Of a stretch of DNA of 64,000 nt, positions 57,160-64,000 are shown in pieces. Source of the DNA: Porpolomopsis calyptriformis. Lineage: Eukaryota; Basidiomycota; Agaricomycetes; Agaricales; Hygrophoraceae. Under the pieces are notes generated by a model, which was not told the origin of the DNA, did not search any database, and worked only from the letters and a program-made list of their open reading frames with translations. Every line of letters begins with the position of its first letter. Position 1 is the first letter of the stretch. The translations under genes were made by a program, and so were the position numbers. The stretch spans positions 911,098-975,097 of the forward strand of contig OX621164.1 in NCBI GenBank assembly GCA_951640195.1, read 5' to 3'.

Positions 57160-60100
57160 ATGATACGTCAGTCTGGTCTATTTTTTTGCACTTTATGGCT
57201 GATAATCTGTAAGGATCATCGTCTGACCCGCCGAGCACACCAGAGCGAGAGCAAACCCCAACAGAGACTCAAAATTCACAATCATACAGTTCTCCATCCA
57301 AGAACACTCGATCACAAACGTCAGCCAAACCCATTGTCATCGTATCACCTCCAAAGGGTCGATCAAACAAGTCTTCAAACGTCAATTCTGATCTGGATGT
57401 ATGGCACAAAACTGACGATGAAATCATCGGTAATTTTATCCATCCATAAACTCAGAGGTACTAATGAATATAATGGTAGATCTTGCATGCAAATCATGGA
57501 AATCAAAAGCATATGACCACTATTCTGTCTCTCTGATTTGCCATCTCACCGGAACGAATAAACCACACCACTTGACATTTAAATTCACCTGTAAACATGA
57601 CCCTGTGAATCACCCTCCACAGCTGCGAGATCGCATGAAAACAGCTCAGGGTACCAAGAACTTGGATCGTTCAAGTACTGCATGCAATCGTCGTCGAGGA
57701 GCTGCCGACGACAGCAATAGTGGTGCACAACAAACACTGACTGAGAGTGTATCCAGATATACCCCATCTCGTCACCGTGCTATCATTGCAATGCATTGCG
57801 CAGTCTCCCACCGTCCATTTAATTGTGTAGCTGATCCACTTTACCTAGAGGAGGTACAGCTTCTACACCCTGGAATCAAGATTCCATCTCCGAGTACTGT
57901 AGCACGCGATGTTCAGACAATCTACAGAGAGGGATCTATTGGCGTCAAGGAGTATTTCTCTGTGAGTCTGATAACTTCGTTTCCTTGATAACTTAATGCA
58001 TTGATTGATGTTATAGAATCATAACAGTGCAATCCACCTTGTAATTGATGGCTGGACAGCTCCATTCGCTACTTCATATCTTGGGATTGTTGTAGTGTGG
58101 TTGAGTAAGGGTAAAATATGGCGTGCAATACTAGAATTTATACGGTATAACACTTGCTTCATGATATTTTGGTAGCTGAAGTTTTGCTGTAGATTAACCG
58201 AGCGTCATACAGGCCAGCATCTAGCAGAAGTCACGGCAGGATGTCTGAAATGCTTTGGTCTTGAAAACAAGGTTGGCGTATTTATACTTAGACATTTCTA
58301 TATCTAACTCTTTGATAGTTTCATACTATTTGCATGGATAATGCAAGTAATTGTGATGCTGCTGCAGACCATCTCGCGAATCTTGTTGACAATTTTCGTG
58401 GCTCATTATCTCGCTCGCGATGTTTTCCGCATACAGTAAACCTTGTTGCAAAGGTATGTCATTACTGTTGATCTTAATATATAGGCTAAGTACTAGCGTA
58501 CTATAGGCTTTGATCACCTTTTTCTTCCGCCAACCAAAGAGAAAGAAGTCTGTAAAGGTCGCAACTGGAACAAAGCGAAAGTATACAAGACGACAAGGGA
58601 TTGCGGTTATGCCTGCAGGAGCAGCAAATATTGAAGTAGAGTCAGTGTCACGGACACTTTTTTCTTTTTCTTTTTAGTCATACTTGATTAGTCTCCATTC
58701 CGTTCATCCTTCCGCTTTACCGCTTTATATATATAGAGACTGATCACATGTACCTTCCTTCTGACTCTTCACGAGTCACATTCCGTTTCCGTTATTCTTT
58801 TTGTGACTCTTCACTAGTCACATTCCGGATTCCGCTTTGTAATCGTACATACGACTGACTCATGGCGACTCAGGTAGTTAGTATATAAAGCCTGACCTTT
58901 AGTCAGTAGGTTAAGTTCGATTCCTAGTTAGCTCCCCCACTCTTTAGTCGAATTCCATTTCCTCATCAGCCCCTCCAACGCGAGAAGTAAAACCCTTCGA
59001 CTACCGAATCATAACAGTCAGGCGAGAGTGATATTGAGATTGATCCATCATTGCATGATACAGATGAGCTGCCGAATGATGATGAAGCCTCTATTCTAGA
59101 TCCAGCCAAGGCAGAGCATGATAATGCTGCAGTTTCGTCTGTGAAAGTCCAAGCAATCACTACGATGGTGAAACGCGGTGTAACCCTTTCAGAGGAAGAA
59201 CAATTTACAGCTCTTGGGCTATTCCCAAAGGTAATCCCAATGCTATCTTATCATAAATTGCTAAACAGGCTTTATTTTAGGTTGCTGGTCTAGCTTGCCG
59301 TGTCCATGATTCCAGCATACTCAAGGAAAAGTTTGAGAAACTTGTGGATGCACAACAAGATCCAGAAACTAGGCAAAAGAAATCTCTGGATCGTCATGTT
59401 CCAACGCGGTGGAATTCAGATTTTGCTTGCCTAGCAGCACATCTGAAATTCGAGACACCTGTGTGACAACTCACAAGTGATGCCAAAAATGACCTCAAGG
59501 TCTTTGCCCTCACGGAGGGGCACTGGGCACTGGCTAAGGAACTTGTCGACGTGCTTGAAGTAACCTCAAATCTTTCAAGTAACACACTGAGTTAACAGAT
59601 ATAATCCTAGATCTTCCAAGACATCACCGATTTGTTCTCTCAAGCAGAGGTTCCACTTGTTCATGAAGTTATACCAATGCTCGAGGCCATGGAACATCAA
59701 CTGGTTAATGTGCGAGATGCAACTGACATCCCAAATGTTATCTGCATTGCTGCACAGGCAGCGCTACTAGTTCTTTCTAAATACTATGCCCTGACTGATG
59801 ACAACGAGGTGTATCGAATTGCCATTGGTAAGGCCTCGTCTTGTATTTATTTGAGTTACTTATTTCTATTGCAGTAATGTGCCCCGACAAAAAGCTGGAG
59901 TGGTTTGCAAACAACCCTGACTGGCGGCCAGAGGATCATGCTCTTGTTAAAGATGTGGTTTGTAACCGCTGGAAGGAGACGTATGCACCATCAACCCCTA
60001 CCAATGCCACCACTGGCTTGGTGGACCAGACGTCATCCTCATCCTTGCCAAGTCATGGTTCACAGGTAAAATTTTCGCTTGTCAAATCATATTCTATGGT

Positions 60101-60621
60101 TACTAATAAGTTTCGTTAGATCCGTGGTCGCTGGGCCAGCTCTTCCTATGGCTTGTTAACCTCTGCCAGCACTATAGCTCCCCGAGACCCCGACTCAATT
60201 GAAGCCTATCTAGGTGCCCCAGTAATGAGCAGTGAGGATTTAAAGGCAAGTGGAGGACCCTTAGTATTCTGGGAACAAGCCCTTCGTATGCGTCCTCGGG
60301 TTGCTCGCATGAGCCTTGACTTTCTCTCTGCCCCAGGTATTTTCAATTTGGTTCACATTGATGTGTAATCTTATGAACAGCATTCCAGCATCATCTGTCG
60401 ATGCTGAACATGCATTCTCTGTTGGCCGCCTTCAAGTGAATCACCTCCAGCATGGGATTTCGTCTCAATCTTTCAAGGCTCTCGTTGCCCTTGGCTCATG
60501 GTACAATACACCCCTCATGACAAAAGATTTGAAGGCAGCAACAGCTGCAGTGGAAAGTCGAGCAGACCGTAAGGGTAAAAACAAGGCTACCGATAATATT
60601 ATAGAAATTACAGACAATTAA
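57160..60621 (+). pseudogene. hAT-2 transposase, interrupted by a solo LTR
   Basis: Multi-exon transposase. Visible: SKAYDHYSVSLICHLTGTNK (zinc-finger-like N-terminal region), CVADPLYLEEVQLLHPGIKI, HLVIDGWTAPFATSYLGIVV, FHTICMDNASNCDAAADHLA, RCFPHTVNLVAKALITFFFR, DRHVPTRWNSDFACLAAHLK, and the dimerisation block ASSVDAEHAFSVGRLQVNHL. The stop is at 60619-60621. The solo LTR lies inside an exon between NIEVES and GESDIEID, and a TGA at 59464 (fits CGA to TGA) breaks the frame after KFETPV. The start codon was not determined. Confidence 0.85.
58646..59016 (+). repeat. Solo LTR of the same gypsy family
   Basis: 371 bp, flanked by GTCAG on both sides (58641-58645 and 59017-59021). It is highly similar to the two LTRs at 47162 and 53467 but has its own small differences (extra T in the T-run, an added TA in the TATATA run, C/T changes). 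It is the product of an LTR-LTR recombination after a complete insertion. Confidence 0.97.
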
Positions 60622-60916
60622 ATGTACTTAGCCATTCAAAAACCTCTGTACCTGTGGGTAACCCGGGTACCCGTAGCTTTACCTGCAGGTTAACCCGGGT
60701 AAATTGGGATGGGTACGGGTCGGGTACGGTCATCACCTTCCAAGTTCAAGCACCCGCAGGTATGAGCCGGGTTTCACCCGGGTTAACCCATGCTAGGCCC
60801 TAGTTTCAATGGCCAGATGGTGCAGAGGCCAACAGCCTTATTTCGAAGAAACCCGACCTTCAATGGCTTGAGAAATTGAAGTTGTTGATATAATTTTTTA
60901 TAATTGAACCACAATC

Positions 60917-63019
60917 ATGTCTAATTCAACACCATTCAAAGAGTGCGCAAAGCCTTTATGCCCAGTGGCCTTGAACATTCCTGGGTCTGGGGGTGAAAGT
61001 GTCGTTGAATCATGTATGAACCAAATCGTCTATCAGAGTGTTAATCACTTATCTTTTCTTTAGCTGAAAGCCAGTTTAAAGGCAAAGACACACAGGTCAC
61101 GATTGAGATCTTCTCAGATGAAGAAGATGATAGGTAAGTATACTTTGTACGCGAGACAACCACTATCTCCATTGATTATTTATCGTACCGCAGAGAATAC
61201 TCCATCCGAGCCACTCTGAAAAAACCCCGCTCTCGTCTTACCATCCAGAGCTCAAGCTCAGAGGCATCTGACAGTGAACCGCACTTGTCTGGAAAGCATA
61301 GGCCAGTGGCATCGAAAGATGACTCGCCTGAGAGATGGCCACGCGAAACACGCCGAACTACCTCGACACCCAATGTGGCACGTAAATTGCCCGGACCCGA
61401 AACACCATTACCATTGTATATTGACGACGATGGACCGGAAGAACCATGGACCATTGATGATGGGTCCATCCTAATACTGTACGTATTCGATCATGAAGGA
61501 TGGAATTCTGTCATCGATGATGAGCTCGGCCTGAAATAATGATACCAGCAATGAACCAAAAAGTGCACGTAAACCAATTCGCCTTCCTCCCCGCCCCAGT
61601 CCCCCTTCTCCGGAACCTGGCAAGTCACACGATGTTGGTACAAGCAGCACGAATTCGGATCACATTAAGTCCACCACAACGCAGCCATCCGCCACAACGC
61701 ATCCATCCACCACAATGCATCCATCCACCACAACGCATTCATCCATCACAACGCATTCATCCATCACAACGCATTCATCCACTGTGACTTCAGTATCCAC
61801 ACTCATGAACAAATCTCGCCGTCAAACCAAGAAAAGCCACGCGGCTGCGGAACAATCTAGACGCGAGGCTTACGCTCAAGAACTGTTCAAACAGCTGAAT
61901 ACGAGTGTCTTCAAGGATGGGTTACCTCAGGAGACAAAGTTGAAATGGAGTAAGACATTGCGGACAACCGCTGGAAGAGCCAGAGTGCGTCGGTGAGTTG
62001 ATTATCACTTCCCTTTTCTCTTTTCGTGATTGACATTGGACAGATTAGCGGACGGTGCCCAGAGCAATGAGATTGAATTGGCAGTTAAAGTTCTAGATTG
62101 CGATGGTAGGTTTCTTTTGTATCAGTTCTGAACGAGATGACTCATTCCGTTTGTCCCAGAGCGTATTAGAGACACACTCTCGCATGAGATGTGCCACTTG
62201 GCTTGTTGGGTCATAAACGGCGACCTGAAAGAGAATCATGGGAGGATCTGGAAAGGATGGTGAGTGCTAAGGAATCATTTGTGATCATCCACGAATGCGC
62301 TCCTTGTTCTTATCGCAGGGCTGCTAAAGTAATGCGCAAGCGTCCGGACATAGAAGTTACGGTACGTGTCTCGCTAGTCTCAAGGGGCAAGTTTAATGAA
62401 AAGACGCGCAGACGAGGCATGATTATGATATTTCATACAAGTACCAATGGAGTGAGCAAGAACCCATTTTCATTATCCACGAGTGCTTTCTGATTCGACT
62501 TCATGCCCAGAATGCGATCAATGTTCATATATGTAAGGAGTTCTACGAGAGAGAGGGGTCGTTGAAACCTAACACTAACATTGAATTCTCCATTAGATAC
62601 GGTCGGTTCAGCAAGTCCATTCAACCCGATAGATGCAGTTAGTCCACCTTCCCTTCCCCTCCCAATTTCTTCGCAATTGACTCGCCATCCCAAAAACAGT
62701 TTGCGGAGAGTGCAAGGTCGGCCAACTTGTACCCTTATTCCCCGTCGCGCCCCCCAAACCGGTAGATGAAAGAAAGAAGACGTCTGAGAAAGTTCAGGGT
62801 GAGAGCCTTGTCTCGGCGGTCGTTTTTCTCTACCAGGCTGATGCGTTGCTTCCTTTCAACCTTGCCTCTATAGATTCTCCACGTCAGATTGATCAATACC
62901 CATCTCTACGGGTTGATCCTCAACTATCACCAGGTCCCCCTACCAAAGAGTTGGATCCTGATCTAGACTCGGAGGTGGAGATTCTGGCGACAACACTGGG
63001 AACCATACACGTACTGTGA
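60917..63019 (+). CDS. GCNA/SprT-like zinc metalloprotease
   Basis: Relative of germ cell nuclear acidic protein, which acts on DNA-protein crosslinks. ATG 60917 starts MSNSTPFKECAKPLCPVALN. The N-terminal half is acidic and disordered (EIFSDEEDD, SSSEASDSEPH, LYIDDDGPEEPW) and includes a tandem repeat of six 18-nt units (61671-61778; T-H-P-S-T-T type). The SprT-like domain follows: EAYAQELFKQLNTSVFKDGL, KLKWSKTLRTTAGRARVRR, IELAVKVLDC, ERIRDTLSHEMCHLACWVIN with the HExxH zinc site, then NHGRIWKGWAAKVM, and a zinc ribbon (SCTKCDSIYGRFSKSI, DRCVCGECKVGQLVPLF). The tail is unstructured and ends in TGA at 63017. About eight introns. No inactivating change was seen. hAT-2 sits directly upstream of the gene. 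Confidence 0.88.
61671..61778 (+). repeat. 18-nt tandem repeat, six units, in the GCNA-like gene
   Basis: Unit CCACCACAACGCATCCAT with small changes, in frame, encoding repeats of the form T-T-H-P-S or T-T-H-S-S-I. The last two units are identical, which suggests recent slippage. Confidence 0.9.
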
Positions 63020-63159
63020 TATGAACGGCTCTATGTAGAGGCATAAGTAGTCCAAATCTTGTCTGTCAACTCGGATTTGAAAATTATAAAGCCCACCAGC
63101 GACGCAAAATCCTTAGAATAGGAATCTTGAAAACCGTCCTACAATCGAACGAGACAATT

Positions 63160-64000
63160 GGTCCGCTTCCTTTCATAAATTCTGCACATCATCCCCTGGC
63201 ACTCTTGCACTTGATGAGTGAACAGGAGGCCGGATTGGGATTTACTGAACACATTAGAACGACAAGTTCAGCTGACCGCATATCTGCACATGGCCTCCCG
63301 AAGGCTCCCATTGACCGCTCTCCGTCTCTGGCAACTATGACCTGAGAGCTCGTTGTTGAGCTCTACAAATGTCCTGTGGGATTAGCACGCAAAATCTAGG
63401 TGACGTTCCCGTTTCATTTTGACAAATACCCTTGATGCTGAACCTTGTTGTTTCGCTCAAGTCCTCGACATGATGGGTGGTAGCTACACTATGGCCACCA
63501 TGACTGGGCAACTACGGTATATAATAAACTCCAGCACGGTGACCTCACTCTTCTCACAATGTTAGCAAGTCACTACTTTTCTCGTAATCATCTGTCAGTC
63601 TCTCTCTCTTCCTTTCATTTCTTCAAAGCCGCTAATATTCTGCTTTCCAAGTTAGAATCCGGGGGATAAAAGGACCACACAGGACACTGTCGATCACACG
63701 CCCAGTCTCAAATGCATCGCAAAGATCAAAGAACTGGCATGAAGAACCACTGCTCAAAGGAGCCAAGCTGCGCTGAGAGATCTTGCGCGTTGGGAATCCT
63801 TCATCATGCATTCTCTAGGCTGATGCTGTTTTTTGCAGATTATCCTGTGAGGTGGGACCGATTGCCTCTCACAGGATTCCATTTCAGAGGCGAAGATGGG
63901 TTGCTTGCACGTTGGACCCATCTCATCCCATCCTCGATCTACTCGAAGGTATCTTTCAGTCTCGCCAATTGACAGGGCCCTCAGTTTTCTACTTTGTTGT
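63160..64000 (+). pseudogene. HNH_2-type protein, broken inverted copy C, cut by window end
   Basis: Plus-strand relative of copies A and B. It starts HHPLALLHLMSEQEAGLGFT and HGLPKAPIDRSPSLATM, then shows stops (for example after LATMT), a decayed HDWATTVYNKLQHGDLTLL segment, and a shifted piece with DQRTGMKNHCSKEPS. The HNH part is recognisable only as GFHFRGEDGLLARWTHLIPS followed by SIYSKV; the cysteines of the A/B core are gone. It lies about 140 bp after the GCNA-like gene. Confidence 0.8.

Larger units (their letters stand above)
56756..60802 (+). mobile_element. hAT-2 DNA transposon carrying a solo LTR
   Basis: 4047 bp with a perfect 8-bp target-site duplication GTTTCAAT (56748-56755 and 60803-60810). 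Inverted termini: TAGGGCCTAGCACGGGT on the left, and TAGGGCCTAGCATGGGT on the right read on the minus strand. Both subterminal zones are packed with GGGTA/ACCCGGGTA and ACCTGCAGGT words in both orientations (56760-56925 and 60645-60790), the likely transposase binding sites. The element belongs to a different hAT subfamily from hAT-1. Confidence 0.94.

Noticed and set aside
60823..60900. Short segment GGCCAGATGGTGCAGAGGCC that looked like part of a tRNA
   Set aside because: No acceptor stem, anticodon arm or T-arm could be paired around it.
1..64000. CRISPR array, rRNA or bacterial-type operon
   Set aside because: No spaced direct repeats, rRNA signature or ribosome binding site pattern; genes are intron-rich and eukaryotic.

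Overview
The window is nuclear DNA of a filamentous basidiomycete, most likely an agaricomycete. Support: dense genes with many ~50-60 nt introns, a fungal AP-1 bZIP factor with cysteine-rich domains, Cyc8/Ssn6, Erf4, Brr6/Brl1, a fungal ADAM protease, HNH_2 proteins, and chromodomain gypsy and hAT transposons. Exon models were derived by hand from splice signals and protein-family conservation as remembered; no search was run. Layout 1-24 kb: the 3' half of a Snf2/Sth1-type remodeler (+), a very large SF1-helicase/TPR protein (TRANK1-like, +), a small DUF7704-type membrane protein (-) divergent from a CofD/YvcK-like protein (+), then on the minus strand a PAP1/YAP1-type bZIP, an alpha/beta hydrolase, an Erf4 palmitoyltransferase subunit and the Ssn6 corepressor. 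Layout 24-45 kb: 1.6 kb without a recognisable gene, a tandem pair of HNH_2-type genes (-), a SERF-like mini-gene (+), a Brr6/Brl1 protein (-) divergent from mitochondrial ClpP (+), an aspartic-protease-like membrane glycoprotein that seems to lack catalytic aspartates (+), an ADAM metalloprotease (-), a repeat-bearing secreted protein (-), a SAP30-like Sin3-binding protein (-) divergent from chorismate synthase (+), and an uncharacterised gene (-) divergent from an F-box protein (+). Layout 45-61 kb is a transposon nest. hAT-1 (45868-56519, TSD GGCTCAGC) is interrupted by a full-length chromodomain gypsy element (47162-53836, TSD GTCAG). hAT-2 (56756-60802, TSD GTTTCAAT) follows and carries a solo LTR of the same gypsy family (58646-59016, also TSD GTCAG). 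The window ends with a GCNA/SprT-like protease gene (+) and a broken, inverted third HNH_2 copy. The most notable observation is a third ORF in the gypsy element, between pol and the 3' LTR. Its N-terminus contains QTARKSTGG, identical to histone H3 residues 5-13 around K9, followed by a degenerate second STGG..PR copy and a predicted coiled coil. The same element's integrase ends in a chromodomain that keeps all three methyl-lysine cage aromatics. The element also shows an 11-nt Tf1-style self-priming site, and its two LTRs differ at only six sites, all CpG transitions. Most in-frame stops in the three elements read as CGA to TGA, which suggests CpG methylation decay.
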